The notes under the pieces: generated by a model
The model's database searches: none
What the model was told of the DNA's origin: nothing
What the model saw: only the letters and a program-made list of their open reading frames with translations
Position numbers and translations under genes: made by a program
Shown: one piece after another, positions 1-12,049 of the stretch
Layout of the letters: every line of letters begins with the position of its first letter
How positions within the stretch are numbered: position 1 is the stretch's first letter
From: Phocoena phocoena
Lineage: Eukaryota > Chordata > Mammalia > Artiodactyla > Phocoenidae
Assembly (NCBI RefSeq): GCF_963924675.1
Contig: NC_089230.1
Coordinates: 5,829,001-5,893,000, forward strand
DNA: 64,000 nt
Reading direction: 5' to 3'

Positions 1-3000
1 ATCCTTCTTACAGGGGACTCCCTGGGAAGTCACAGGGTTAATACTGCAGCTTCCTATTGGAAAACCTGGTTACTATAACATAAAGGCAATTGGTTTTCTA
101 TCTGTAAGTGATTGTTGACAGTTGCAATTTAATTTTGGCATTAAACTTATAGACTACTTAATACATCTGACTAGAACTTTATATTGACTGTAGTAGAACA
201 GTCATTCCTCAGGTGACCTGACATTGAAGTCTGATGACTCTGCTCTAAAGGTTTTATTTTTCTCTAGAAGGTAGATCACTGTGCCCTTCAGATACCATAG
301 AAGGTTCGTCAGACCATCATTTGGTAGCTGCAAGGTCTTGTGACCTGTCATATTTGAATGAAGCTTTGGAAAAAGATGGGAATTCTACCAAAGGACTTAA
401 GGACTAAACTGTGATTTCCTAGATATACTAGTCAGTTTGACCAAAGTCTTTTTAAATTGTGACCAAGTAGTTCTATAAAATTGTTCTCTTGTTCCTTTCT
501 TTTTCAGACTCATTTTGATTCCTATTGATTTTTTGCTTTACAAGTTAGAAAGTGTTTTATTCTGAATACTGATCATCAATTTAGGGACCTGCTTCCAAAT
601 ACATTTATAAGACAGTACACAATGTATTGATATCTTAATTGTATTTTTGTTGAAAGGGAGGAAACAAAGTGGCCTTTTAAAATACTGGCAGAATTCAAAG
701 GCCATTAACTGTGAGAGACAGGGAATATTACAAGTAAAGAGGTCTTTGCCTCTGAATGTGAATGCTTTATAGAAGATTCATGGTAGAATCAGTTATTTGG
801 AAATGGAAATATCTTAATTCCCCATTACATGTTCCTTCCCTAGATAGAAGTCACGTTTTAGGAAAAGGCTTTTAGATAATGATCACCTCTGCCACGTCGA
901 ACGTATATTGAATTGTCAACGATTGATGTTCATGTTGATGGCAGCTTCTAATCAGGCTAAATGGGAGGATGCTCAGGTTTCGGTTCATTTTAAAAGAACT
1001 TTAATTACTACGTTCTATTAGCAGTTTGGGTGGCCTGGGAAATCAAAGTAACTGATACTATTTTTTCTGAAGATCTGTGCAGTATTAATATATATAATTA
1101 ATATAGGAAGAATATTTTCTATTAAATTCCTTTCCTATTAAAATAGGAAGAATATTTCCTATTAGCGTGTTAGCTTTGCAGGACAGTGTAAAGCTTAGGG
1201 AAGAACTTACAGTTGTTTTACTTAAAAGGGCCTTTAGGATACCAATTAATTATTTAATATAGTCAGTAATTTTTAATTTTCATACACTGTTACTATATGA
1301 CTAACGTGATAATAAGTCAATGTGTTCACTATAAGAGTAAGACACTTGCTGGAGCAGAAAGGTATAGATCTTATGTTTCACCAAATACTTTCAGACCATT
1401 GTGGATGGTTGATGTATGTGACGAATCAGACAAAATTCTGGCCCAGTAGGAACTTACATTGGGCTGTATAGTTTATCCAATTGGATAAAGGGTAGAACAT
1501 ATAAAACTTTCTGAGAGGGCTAGAAGCAAAGATTTTATTAGGATTTAAATACTTTTAAATTTTTAATTTCATATCATTTCCTCCGCTATGCTATCCAACT
1601 GCTTGTACTTTAAAAAGTAATTATCATTCTAGATTTATTATATGACAGAATTCAAATTTAATTCTAACATTGTCTAAAGCAGATGTCCCAAATTAGATAT
1701 GGCTTATATAAAATAGATTTTTTAAAAGAGCTAATTGCTTTCTGTATTAGAAACTGTTATTACAACATTTTAATGCCTGTCTGCCACATTTTGTGCTTCA
1801 GGCTGCCAGATTTTAATGAAGAATTTTTAAATGTTGACTAAAATAAAGCTATTGCAATATTTTGGTCTGCAATAGCAATTGTTACTAAGCAGTTAACATT
1901 AATTTAAATGTAAAGCATCATTCCTTTAAATATATATATGTCATGTTGTATATTCAGTCATCTGCAATAGATACTATTAAAAAATATCAATTTTCTTTGA
2001 CAGTGGTTAAAACAAAAATGTGTGAAAAGACGAATACATTTTTAGGGAAACAATACGGTTAGTAAGAAGTAGCTGCTGTAAAACCTATGCAGTGGGGAGT
2101 AGATAGTTAGCGAAAGGACTACAAGACCATGTGGTCAAGCATTATGTATGTTATTTTTTCACACCACCCAAAAAAGTTATAAAATTGAGTTTTTCTTAAT
2201 TAACTCAGTGTTAAAACTTTTATTTAATTCAATGCATTCTATGATCAACTAAAATATAATTTACAAATATGACAACACTTTGGGGTTATTTTAGGGTATG
2301 TTTTAATCTATAAATAAAAAAAGAACACAGCAAAAATGTTTTCTTATATCTGATTTGGGGCAATAGGAAACCTGTGAAATATCAGATTATTCTTTTTCCA
2401 TTCATTATGGACCATTATTCAAATTAATGCTTAAATAATTAGTTTTAAATTAGTAATTTGATAGTGATTCCCAGAATGGAGTTTTCACATAGGAAAATAT
2501 TTGTGAAATAGTACATGAGATATTATTTTAGAACAACTGCCTTTATAGAAGTGCCTTTACTGAGTTAAGATTAAACATTACAGAGGGTTGATGTAAATAA
2601 CATCAGTTTGAACCATATCCTGTCTCTTTTGCAAAACTAAGGCCATTTTTCACTAAAACATACATTGGATCCTTATCCATGTATAAGGATACACTAATTG
2701 TTGAAGTAGTGCTTGAAAAAAATGAAATAATTCCAACTTTTTGTTATTATACAATAATTACTATATACTCTGATTATTTCTTTCTTATTTCATCTGCCAG
2801 GAATCAGCTTCTGCATTCAACACAGCAAGTGCTACCATTTCCAATACCCCATTTCTAATGCTGTTGGAACAGATGACCTTGGCTCCTGTTTCATAGAGAG
2901 ACCATCACCTCTGAGATATTCTGTCTTTAATAAGCCTCTCTACTCCATCATTTCTTGACTGTTAATTAGGGATAACAATGCCCTATGAGCAGTGTTTGCC

Positions 3001-3049
3001 TAATTAAGGAAAGTATACAATAAAAATTTGGCACACACTGAATGCTCAA
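1..3049. other. AT-rich unique DNA, no gene recognised
   Basis: All six frames are closed at short intervals and I recognise no repeat family here. The stretch is strongly AT-rich with very few CpGs. The only local structure I see is a partial tandem repeat near 1.1 kb, listed separately. Confidence 0.5.
1103..1164. repeat. partial 40-bp tandem repeat
   Basis: The motif ATAGGAAGAATATTT occurs at 1103-1117 and again at 1143-1157, 40 bp apart. The trailing TTCCTATTA also recurs (1132-1140 and 1156-1164). This looks like an old local slippage duplication. Confidence 0.6.
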
Positions 3050-4545
3050 AAAAGAATGGTCTTCCCTCTTTCACCTCTGAGGTTATTTCTGTTTAATTTT
3101 GCTTCACAATTACATCTTCTCTCTTTGATATCTGAAATGTATCCGTCTTCAGTCTCTTCTACACTGTGGTCTATACAGTTATGTTGCAGTTCCCTCTATC
3201 TCAATTTTCAACTCTACTTTGCCCTTGAGCAACTGTCCTTATTTCCTTTGTATCTTCATCATCAAAATTTTCAGAAAGAATGACCTTTGTTTTCTGCCTT
3301 GCCTCCCATTCATTCCTGGATAATCGGGGTTCTACTGTTAAATTTTCCTCATTAGTGTCTTCCTTACTGCTGTATCCAAAGACTTTTGTAGTCCTCGTAT
3401 GTTTGATTATGTTGACTGTATGACATTATGTCCACTCCCTGAAGCCCATGTCCCTTGATTTCTAGAGTATCACTCTCTATATCTTTGATACTGCCTTCTC
3501 AGGCTCCTTGATTTCCTCTGTGTTTTCTTTTGTGGGGCTATCCCATAGGGTGGTATCTTAGACTGTTGAGCTGACGTCAACTACCACCTGTCCGATGATG
3601 ACTCTAATGTCTCTCCCAGCCATATCCCATTATTTGAAACTGCCCACTGCTCGTTCTACTTGTCCCTCAGTTATCTAAAAGTTAACATACCCCGGACAGT
3701 TCTATCAGTTTTTAGTTCTTGGAGTTGTTGCTGATTCTTGTCTCTTTCAGCCTATTTTTTTTCATCACATCATTTTGGTTGCAGACAATTCTCTTAAATC
3801 TACCCACTCATCTCCATTGACTCTGCTTAACTGCCCTATTTTTACCCTTCATCATCTCTCACCTCAATTATTACAGTTGTTTGTTAACTAACCTATTAGT
3901 TGCCAGTCACCCTCACCCTCCAACTCAAGTTACCTTACTCAAATAAAGAAAAAAGTGATCATATCACTCCCCTGCTTGAGAACCACTGATAACTCCTTAT
4001 TACTTGTTAAATAAATTCCAAAATACTTAGCATATACTATAAAGTTCTTCACAGTCCCAGGGCATCATTTCTATTAAAATCATTTCCAATGACAAATGTT
4101 CAGTTGATACAAACATTTTTGAATGAATAATCTCTTAACACTTCTTCCAGTTTATTGAATACTCTATATTCTGGATGCAGCAGCTACAAACTGTTTCCTG
4201 AATATGTTGTGGGTTTTTGTTTTCTTTTTGCCTCTGTGTTATTGCACGTTAGCCTCTTTATAAAGAAGGACTTTCTTCACTGATGCATGTCTATATGTCC
4301 TTTAAGACAGAGCTTAAACATCAATTCCTAGAAATCTTCCTTCATCTTCAAGACATACTTACTTCCTCCTTGAAGTTCTCACAGCACTTTCTACAAATTA
4401 CTCCTTAGTAAGTTTAAGATGATGTAATTATGTGTTTCTGCCTCAGTCTCTGTTGTATTGTGAGTTCCGCAGAGTGGGGACTTTGCCTTATTTATTCTGA
4501 AGTTGAATTCCCCTAGGACATAGCACATTTAAAACTAGTGGTAAT
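3050..4545 (+). mobile_element. L2 LINE relic, RT region to near the 3' end
   Basis: The plus strand follows the L2 ORF2 consensus through the reverse transcriptase region and into the 3' part. Around 3580-3610 the frame reads N-Y-H-L-S-D-D-D-S, where L2 has N-Y-H-L-Y-A-D-D-S. The two catalytic aspartates survive (3597-3602) although Y-A has become S-D. Downstream is the L2 phrase GTGATCATATCACTCCCCTG (about 3955) and the typical 3' section on blood-bank-like pyrimidine-rich DNA ending near 4545. The frame is broken many times, so this is a long-dead copy. Family assignment is from memory; boundaries are approximate. Confidence 0.7.
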
Positions 4546-5515
4546 TATCAGGTATTTGAAACTTTTTCAGCTTGTTCAAAATTTGAAAGTTCAGTTACTT
4601 TCATTTTAAAAAAAAATTTAAATGAATGTTTTCTAGAGTATAATGCCACTTGAGACATGTGAAGGTACTATATTTTAATCATCCCATGCTCAGGTAATTT
4701 TTTAGAATATCCATAGAATGTTCTAGTTTAGATTTCATTCATCTGTGAAATAGTGAGAGTAGAAATTCATAAGCAAACGTTCTTTCTCTATGATTAGTTT
4801 GAGAGTTGTTCTCAAAGGCGTTGTGGCTTACTTTAAGGGGAAGAGTTTTTTGGAAGCAAAAAAAAATCATGCTATCTGTGAAAGGTCTTATATTTTGCAG
4901 ATGTAGTGTAGTCAGTCTCTACTTTTCAAATGTTAACATTACAGAAGTACATTAAAATTGTTTTGTTTAAAACTTCACATTTGTTTTGCCATTGAAAACA
5001 AACAAATGTGAAAATGATAACTTCCCCAGCCAGCATGCAAAAAACCCCCAAAAAACAGAAACATGTTAACCCATAATGTACCAGAAATATCTCTCATCAA
5101 TGATTTTACTACAAGTAATTATTATCATTTTGTGGACAAACAGGTTCTGCATTTTATCTTTGGTCTCAAGTAACACTGATTTTCTTTGACAACGCAAGTG
5201 GGGATTTTCCTAGTACCTACTCAGTTGTAAATATGTCATTCATTAGTCAAAATCTGTCAGGCCAGTGCAGTTCAAGATGTGCTTTGAACTGTGATATAAT
5301 TTATCTGTTAGAGAAAACAGGCTTGAAGTCCTTGCAAGTTGGTACTAATGAAGTAACTGGAGTAAATTTCCCAATGCTTTTGTCTTTCCTATTTCCATCT
5401 GTTAAAAAGGGAGTTGTCACTTGCCGCCTTCTGAGAATATAGAGATCATAATTTTTTACGAAGGTACTGTGAAATGGATAGTAATTTTCACGTTTTGCAA
5501 CTTATAAGTAAACAA
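4546..5515. other. unique DNA, no gene recognised
   Basis: No repeat family or credible coding region is visible. A 69-codon open frame at 5233-5442 has no features that suggest it is real. The stretch contains the hairpin at 4974-5012. Confidence 0.45.
4974..5012. repeat. 13-bp perfect inverted repeat (hairpin)
   Basis: TTCACATTTGTTT at 4974-4986 is the exact reverse complement of 5000-5012, with a 13-nt loop. It is AT-rich and no function is implied. Confidence 0.8.
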
Positions 5516-5566
5516 GGTATATATACATATATGTATATGTATGTATTTATACACACACACACACAA
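5516..5566. repeat. TA/TG and (AC)n microsatellite
   Basis: An alternating TA/TATG stretch with a self-complementary core leads into a short (AC)n run at 5551-5565. Confidence 0.85.
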
Positions 5567-5569
5567 ATG

Positions 5570-5715
5570 GTGGTGATGTGCTATGGAGAAAAAGACAGCA
5601 AGGAAGGGAATTACAGAGTGTAATAAATGAGGAGGGAACTGCTTTACAGTTTTAAATGAGGCCGTCGATCTCACCAAGAGAGTGATATTTGAGCAAAGAC
5701 ATTTCTTCTCTTTGA
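5570..5715 (-). mobile_element. L2 fragment, antisense
   Basis: The plus strand reads as the reverse complement of the L2 3' region: GTGCTATGGAGAAAAAGACA near 5577, then TTTTAAATGAGG, then TGATATTTGAGCAAAGACAT near 5683. It is diverged and short. Confidence 0.6.
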
Positions 5716-5924
5716 TTTCTAGAAGGGTGGAAGTGAACATTGACTCCCATGCTGCCATGTTAAGACCAGACAAAACCAAGCTCAGCCTCACCCACCCCCA
5801 GGTTAAAACCACTGGATGAAAAGACATGTTTGGACATGCAGACTGGTAACTTACACTAGATACTTATTTTGTCTGACATCAGGTCCTCATTTTAACATCA
5901 TCCTTAATCTGGTCGTAACCTGCC

Positions 5925-6265
5925 TATCAGTCAGGCTAGTCTGTGCTGCAGTAATAATGGATCCAATAGGTTCACCACTATTGATTTATTCCTCACTCAG
6001 TTACATGTTCATTGTGGATCGGCATGGCATTGTTCGTGCTGTCTTCGCTCTGGGAAAAAGGCTGACTGAGCTGGTTCTATCTAGGCTATGTCCAGCCTAT
6101 GGCAGAGGGAAGGGAGGACATGGCCACCTCTTCTACTGCCATTTCATCAGCCAAAGCAAGACATTTGTCCAAGCCTGGCCTGAGTGAAGAAAGGAAGTTT
6201 AATCCTCCCAGAGGGACAGGTGCAACAGGAAGTGGAAGCAAATGTACAAACACTAATTATATTTC
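5925..6265 (+). mobile_element. old interspersed repeat, family not assigned
   Basis: The order 'CTGTGCTGCAGTAATAATGG', a TTTATTCCTCACTCAGTTACAT segment, a 'GTGGATCGGCATGGC' segment, then 'CAGAGGGAAGG' and 'GCAAGACATTTGTCC' fits a common ancient mammalian repeat (DNA transposon or LTR type). I cannot name it confidently. Overlapping open frames of 123 codons (5816-6187 plus and 5456-5827 minus) fall in and beside it. They show no recognisable protein signature, so I do not call a gene. Confidence 0.4.
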
Positions 6266-8029
6266 CCACATTTAGCGCCTTAATTATTTTTCCCTTCAGA
6301 CTCTGAAAAACGCCCTTTTCTACTTCATTACACAGATGCTGTCTTGTCACCACATTCCCGATGTGTCCCTCTTCTATAAAATCTGCCTGTGTTTCCCCCT
6401 ACTCTGTTGCCTGTCTTCCTCGTCCAGTTTGCCTGAATGCCAGTGATCCTCAAAAATGCAGTTGAGGAAAATCTTTCCCCTTTCCTCCATGGTTAATATA
6501 CTTAAATACTGCTTGGTCTGCTACAGAATTAAGCACTATGCAGTATGGCTTCAGCTTTATATGGGAATTATATTTGATTCTGGAGATTAGAAATTGTGCC
6601 TTTTATGTCATAGGTAGCTCTCAAAGTGCCTCTACCATTTGGTTAATGAATCAGTTGATGAAATATTTTATTTAATCATTTCCAGTAAATATTTATGGAA
6701 AATAGATCTATATTAATTTCAAAATGTGAAGTCACAATTCTTTTTCCCCTGCATGTATTTGAAGAGTGAGTTTCAGTTTCCTTCGAGGCAAAAGGTGTCT
6801 TTGCTGTGTCTCCAGGCTGTAAAGCTAAGTTATGAGGCGTTTCTATCCCCTACTCCAACTTGCTTAAGCAAAACAACTCCACTTTTCTTCTTTGATCTAT
6901 GTATTTGTCGGCACCTATAAGTTTTCTTTTGAAGATTATGTTCTGTGAAAATTTTTTAAACCACTGTTTTAAAATAAAAATAGAATGAGCCTTACTAAAT
7001 ATGCATTTTTATATGACATGGTTTTTTTGATCACCATAGCCTGTTGGGCACCAGCCTTGAGACTGAAGACAAATGAACATATTAATACATCAAAGCTAAA
7101 CAGAAGATAGGTTGTGTTTTAAGATTAGCTTGATTTTTGAACGTGAGGGCTACTACTCTTCTGCCAGTCTTTAGCCTTGATGAAGTCTCTGATTTATCTC
7201 TGTTTCCATTGGAAAAGAACCTTACTTTATTTTAATATGCTTCTTTTCTTTTGAGCTTATGTTGCTTTCGTAAGTTTGAAACATAAAAAAGAAATATTAT
7301 TTGGTGTCAGAAAGCTTAAATGAAATTTAAATTGTAGAGTGTTTAGTGTAGCGGTGTTTGCAAAGAATAAACCGTTCACCTATGTAATTGCTGATTTTAC
7401 AGGTCCTTTGGAAAGTGTCATAATGTATATATTCCTTTGAATTTAAGAGAAAAGCCAAGTTTTCCTTATAAAATCTCTGTATTAGAAACTTTAATTATTC
7501 TTTACAAGTAAATTATTCCTTACATAAAACATTCTCAAAATGTAATCTCTCAAAGATAAAATTTCCTGAATTCTGTTCTCAGCATCAGACATTTATGACC
7601 CAAAGAAGCTAACATATGAGAACCTAGAAAGAGGTTGAGGGCGAAGCTGATTACTGTAATCAGCAGACTAAACACAGTAGCCTAATTCTCTTTTGTCCTA
7701 TGGTAACATTAAAATAATGAAACAGATTTTTTTCTCCTATGGTGAAATTCTACATTGAAATTGGAAAAAAAAAGTTAGAAAAGGTGTCCAGTAATGAAAT
7801 TCATGAAACATTTCACACATAAATGAAATGTGTCTGATTTGGCAGTTGTGGGGGTCACCTGCTTGCTTTTCTGTTCTTGAAGCCCAAGAACATTCTGACT
7901 GTTGACATCCCTGTCATCCCATGTAGAGACCTTCTGGGATAATGTGTTTCATGGTGTAGATGGAACAGTACGAGCTACCTATTAATTGCTATCATTTTTT
8001 ATTTAGAAAAATAAACTGACAATAAGAAT
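6266..8029. other. AT-rich unique DNA, no gene recognised
   Basis: No family or credible coding frame is recognised. A 64-codon open frame at 6726-6920 has nothing to support it. Confidence 0.45.
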
Positions 8030-8499
8030 CATTAGATATTTAAGGGAAAACTACATTTAGATGAACAAAAAGAGTAACTGAAACCAGAAGACTTAGGTAT
8101 AATTCAGGGAACAGAAGAGACTTTAAAAAGAAGTCTAATTAGTACACTTAGCAGAATTTGAGAGGATATTATAGCTATAACAGGCTATTATGAAAAAGAG
8201 GCAATCAGAAAACAAGAAATTTCCAGGAAATTAAAAATATGATTAGCAAATTAAAATTTTATTGGACCAACTGATAGAAAGAAAGGACATTGTTGAAGCT
8301 AAGGATTGTTTTTAATCTTCAAGTTAAATTGAAAATTAACTCCCAACAGTTAAAACAGAAAGGAATTGTAAAATAAAAGTTAAGCAGAACAGGAAATAGA
8401 GTCAGTAGAGTCAACATCTGGTTAATATAAATGAAAAGACAGTGAAAGGCAGAGAATGCAGTTTAATGAAAGAGTATTTTTATAAGCTGAATAAATACT

Positions 8500-8970
8500 C
8501 TGTGCAAATTAAACTTGGCTGTGTAACACAGGACTGAACAACTTAGTGGCTTGAACAGCAACCATTTGTTCAGCTTACGTGATTGTGATTTGACTGGATG
8601 GTTCTTTGGGTCTGGGCAAGGTGTGGCTCTTTCACCTGAACTAGCTCATGTGACTCTGGGCAGTGGGAAGATTAGCTGATATAAAATAAACTCATTATGT
8701 GACTGGCGGTTGACTGCAATGACAGAAGTAACTGAACATGTGTCTCATCATCCTGCTAACTTTGGCTTGCTCTCTTGGCAGCAGGATTCCTAAGGGCAGC
8801 AAGAGTGGAAGATCTAACGCACACGGTATTTTCAAGGCGCTGATTACTTCCTTTGCCAAAGCAAAGGTCCCAAGGACCAAAGCAAATTACACGGCCAGTC
8901 CAGAGAACCAAAGGGCTTGGATTTCTGCAGGTGTGCAGAAACTAGGCTATCATTGCACTAAATCCACCCA
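8500..8970 (+). mobile_element. old interspersed repeat nested in the HAL1/L1M relic, family not assigned
   Basis: The phrase CAACTTAGTGGCTTGAACA near 8540, a 'TCATGTGACTCTGGGCAGT' segment near 8646, GGCAGCAGGATTCCTAAGG near 8778 and a 'CCAAAGCAAATTACACGGCC' segment near 8877 follow a well-known ancient mammalian repeat, but I cannot name it. A 92-codon frame (8738-9016) crosses it and has no protein-family features. Boundaries are approximate because no target duplication was found. Confidence 0.45.
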
Positions 8971-10238
8971 AGGCATCAGTTATCAGATTAAAAAGTCTAG
9001 CAAGCAAGATGGATAAAAGTGAACTATATGTAAACAAATCTTGGTGAAATTTCAAAATCCTTATGATAAAGGAGAAAATGCTACAGTCTTCTGATGAGGA
9101 TAAAATAGATTATCTGCAAAGAAATGAAAATCAGGGTAACAGGGTTTTCATCAGCAACACTGGATCCTAGAAGACATCCAAGTGGTATCTACAAAGACCT
9201 AAGAGACAATTAATTTAAATGTAGAATTCTATGTCCAATTTCAGTTATACTCCAGAGGAATGCAAAGATTGATAAGGGATGTTTATATGAAATTATATTG
9301 AGTTATAATCAAAAAATTTTTGAGTAAAAGGATAGTATGAAATGCAGGAAAAGTGATGGCTGAATATAACTGGAAAAACTAAAGAGAAAAGATATTCCAC
9401 TGAAGCCTGAAACGTTGGAAATTTCCCTTCATGGAGGAAGACTTCAGTGTTAGTATGAAAATTCCCTCTCTAAGGATCTAAACATACTACCTGATTCTGC
9501 CACAAATGATATTTAAATAGGCATAGGACTAGAAATGTGCTTACATTGAATTCTAACTTTTAGAATCAAACTGTATACAAAGTATTAGAGACTAAATTAT
9601 TGTCTTGTTGTTATAAAAATAATAATATAATTAACAATAATCAGAAGATGACTGGACAAGGAGATTGTAGGAGGAAGTGTATGTGTAGCAATTCTTCATC
9701 TTTCATTGAAGCAGGACTTGATTTCAGGTTGACAAATCAACAAGAGAGTTTAAGTATATATTACTTTCAATTATAAATGGTAACCAGTGGAAGAACAAAA
9801 AATAAAATATAAATGCCAAAAGTTAAGAGGTAGAGTAGGAAAGAAGAAAGGAATGGCTATAAGTACCCTTAATTCCTTATCTGCCATAGCAGACAAGCAA
9901 AATGCACTGAGCAAAGTAGATACATCAAGGAATAGTATGTTATTTAAAACATTATGTAAAATTATACTGGTATATAGCATAATAAATGTGCAAATATTAC
10001 CTTTATATTTGGAAAAAATATAAAATGTACCATAAAACACCCTCCTTAATATTTATTAAATTGTAGGACATGTATAAAGTGGGATGTATACATTCATTAG
10101 AATGAATGAGGACTGTATGAGAGATGCCCATAATATATTGCTTAGTGAAAGTAGGAAACTGTAGAACAATAAGGATAGAGGAACCATTTATTTTAGATAT
10201 GCTTTAATCTGCTTGCTTATCTCACTTTCTCTCTGCCT

Positions 10239-10290
10239 ATATATAGTGTGTACGTGTGTGTATATAGTGTATATGTGTGTGTGTTTATAT
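10239..10290. repeat. TG/TA microsatellite
   Basis: Imperfect alternating TG and TATATAG units lie at the 3' end of the HAL1/L1M relic. Confidence 0.8.
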
Positions 10291-10330
10291 GGATGAAAAA
10301 ATTCAAAGAAGGATAGGTAACAGTTCTGCG

Positions 10331-10975
10331 TTGCTGCCTTTCATGTATCTAATAGTTTAAGTAAAACAACCTGAAAACACACAAGTATCCAGGTTTGGTC
10401 AGATTTGTCATCCATCCAATCTAACAGTTGGCATCAAGACTCATGTGTTAAAGTCGTAGTTTTCCCTTTCAATCTTAATTATTAATTAAGGGATTTATTT
10501 TTAAACATCTTAATTCCTCTGAGTAGTTAATTCTAAAGTTTACATTCCTGAGGCTATTTACGTATTTTCAGTTTAAACCAGCTCTTTGGAGAATGGAATC
10601 CTCATGTTACTGTTCAGTATCTAAGGTAGTGTATGCATTTTTTCTAAATTTATTTTGTCTGTGTTATTCCAAAAGAACTCTAGTCAAGCTGCTGACACCA
10701 GAACACACCTTAGTTCTACCTGCCCCTTTGCTCATGCTGTTGCCTCACACAGTTTAGGCGCAACTTTATAAAGGGGGATATTGAAAAATTTCTGCTATGG
10801 TTGTCATTATCTACCTTCACAGTAAATATTTACTATGTCTCTGCGATGTTAACACTATATAGCAATATATCAAGGGGCAAGAGTAGAATTAATTTATGAA
10901 ATTAGGGCATACAATTCAGGTGCAGGAGTTATATGCACATATGGGCTGTGGATAAGAATAATAGATAAATAGGTT
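10331..10975. other. unique DNA, nothing recognised
   Basis: No repeat family, gene or regulatory motif is recognised. Confidence 0.45.
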
Positions 10976-11057
10976 CTATTTCAGGCTCTGTTCTTAATGA
11001 GTTGTAACCTTAGCAAAGTCCCCTTGAGCCTGTTTTTTTCACCTGTAAAATGAAAGA
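10976..11057 (+). mobile_element. MIR fragment
   Basis: The core of MIR is visible: CCTTAGCAAAGTCCCCTTGAG followed by a 'CACCTGTAAAATGAAAGAG' segment, the MIR 'cctcatctgtaaaatgggg' position. A CHR SINE inserted immediately after it. Confidence 0.6.
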
Positions 11058-11059
11058 GG

Positions 11060-11186
11060 GGCTTCCCTGGTGGCGCAGTGGTTGAGAGTCCGCCTGCCAA
11101 TGCATAGGACATGGGTTCGTGCCCCGGTCCGGGAAGATCCCACATGCCGCGGAGCGGCTGGGCCCGTGAGCCATGGCCGCTGAGCC
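11060..11186 (+). mobile_element. CHR SINE, 3'-truncated
   Basis: The tRNA-derived head starts GGCTTCCCTGGTGGCGCAGT and carries an A-box-like TGGCGCAGTGG and a B-box-like GGTTCGTGCCC. It stops at GCCGCTGAGCC (11186), so the distal tRNA-unrelated part and the A tail of other copies are missing. The hexamer AAAGAG lies just 5' (11053-11058) and just 3' (11187-11192), a possible short duplication. Confidence 0.9.
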
Positions 11187-11203
11187 AAAGAGTTACTCAA
11201 GAT

Positions 11204-11428
11204 GAGTGTTTTCAAACTTTTACAAAATAGTATCTCACAGTAAGAAATTCATTTTGCATCACTATACTGTATGCTTGTGTTTGTGTTTACCTGACAGAAA
11301 AGTTTCCCAACACAATATTTGCTTTTACTACATGTAATATTCTGGTATTTTCTATTTTGTTTTATTTATTTTTTAAAAAAACTCTGTGACTAATTAATGG
11401 GTCAGGATTTATAGTTTGAAAAGGACTG
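11204..11428. mobile_element. non-autonomous hAT-type DNA transposon relic
   Basis: The left end AGTGTTTTCAAACT (11205-11218) is nearly the reverse complement of the right end AGTTTGAAAAGGACT (11413-11427). Such ends are typical of hAT-Charlie-like elements. The interior ('ACAGTAAGAAATTCATTTTG', 'CAGAAAAGTTTCCCAACACA') resembles a known mammalian family that I do not name with certainty. It has no coding capacity. Confidence 0.6.
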
Positions 11429-11608
11429 AACTAGATATGTTCAAGGTCCATTTTGTCTGAAACATTATTTGATTCCAAGAGTCTAAAAGAATGTCACCTT
11501 CATTTTGAAATTTGTTTTTAAAAAATTAGTCATTATGTAGCATTAAATCAAGATTCATTGGTGTAGTAAAATCTAAGTGTATTATATATTTTAATGTTAC
11601 TATATGGA

Positions 11609-12049
11609 GAATCCTATACTTTTTTTTAACATCTTTATTGGAGTATAATTGCTTTATAATGGTGTGTTAGCTTCTGCTATATAACAAAGTGAATCAGCTA
11701 TATGTATACATATACCCCCATATATCCTCCCTCTTGTGTCTCCCTCCCACCCTCCCTATCCCACCCCGTAGGTGGTCACAAAGCACCGAGCTGCTGATCT
11801 CCCTGTGCTATGCGGCTGCTTCCCACTAGCTATCTATTTTACATTTGGTAGTATATATAAGTCCATGCCACTCTCTCACTTCCTCCCAGCTTACCCTTCC
11901 CCCTCCCTGTGTCCTCAAGGCCATTCTCTACGTCTGTGTCTTTATTCCTGTCTTGCCCCTAAGTTCTTTAGAATCATTTTTTTTTCTTTTTTAGATTCCA
12001 TATATATGTGTTAGCATACGGTATTTGTTTTTCGAATCCTGTACTTTTT
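11609..12049 (-). mobile_element. 5'-truncated L1 with target-site duplication
   Basis: The plus strand is the reverse complement of the cetartiodactyl L1 3' end: a T run, ATCTTTATTGGAGTATAATT near 11631, then the pyrimidine-rich 3' UTR, ending in ORF2-proximal sequence. The flanks GAATCCTATACTTTTT (11609-11624) and GAATCCTGTACTTTTT (12034-12049) differ by one base and form the target-site duplication. An 80-codon frame (11772-12014) is antisense to L1 and not a gene. Confidence 0.85.

Larger units (their letters stand above)
8030..10330 (+). mobile_element. HAL1/L1M-like LINE relic, interrupted
   Basis: Two blocks match the ORF1 region of HAL1 ('half-L1') or an old L1M. The first (about 8040-8490) contains GGCAATCAGAAAACAAGAAA near 8199 and the TCAACATCTGGTTAATAT motif near 8411. 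The second (about 8975-9260) contains TCATCAGCAACACTGGATCC near 9150, AGAAGACATCCAAGTGG and AGAATTCTATGTCCAA. The 3' section includes an ATATATTGCTTAGTGAAAGT motif (about 10133), typical of L1 3' ends, and stops near 10330. ORF1 normally encodes an RNA-binding protein; here no frame survives. A separate old repeat sits between the blocks. Confidence 0.5.

Noticed and set aside
5456..6187. Back-to-back 123-codon frames on opposite strands, suggesting a divergent gene pair
   Set aside because: They overlap an antisense L2 fragment, a microsatellite and an old interspersed repeat, and show no protein signature.
11060..11186. A- and B-box-like motifs suggesting a tRNA gene (also in the other CHR copies)
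   Set aside because: These are the inherited promoter of tRNA-derived SINEs; the clover-leaf is not preserved and the copies carry SINE bodies and tails.
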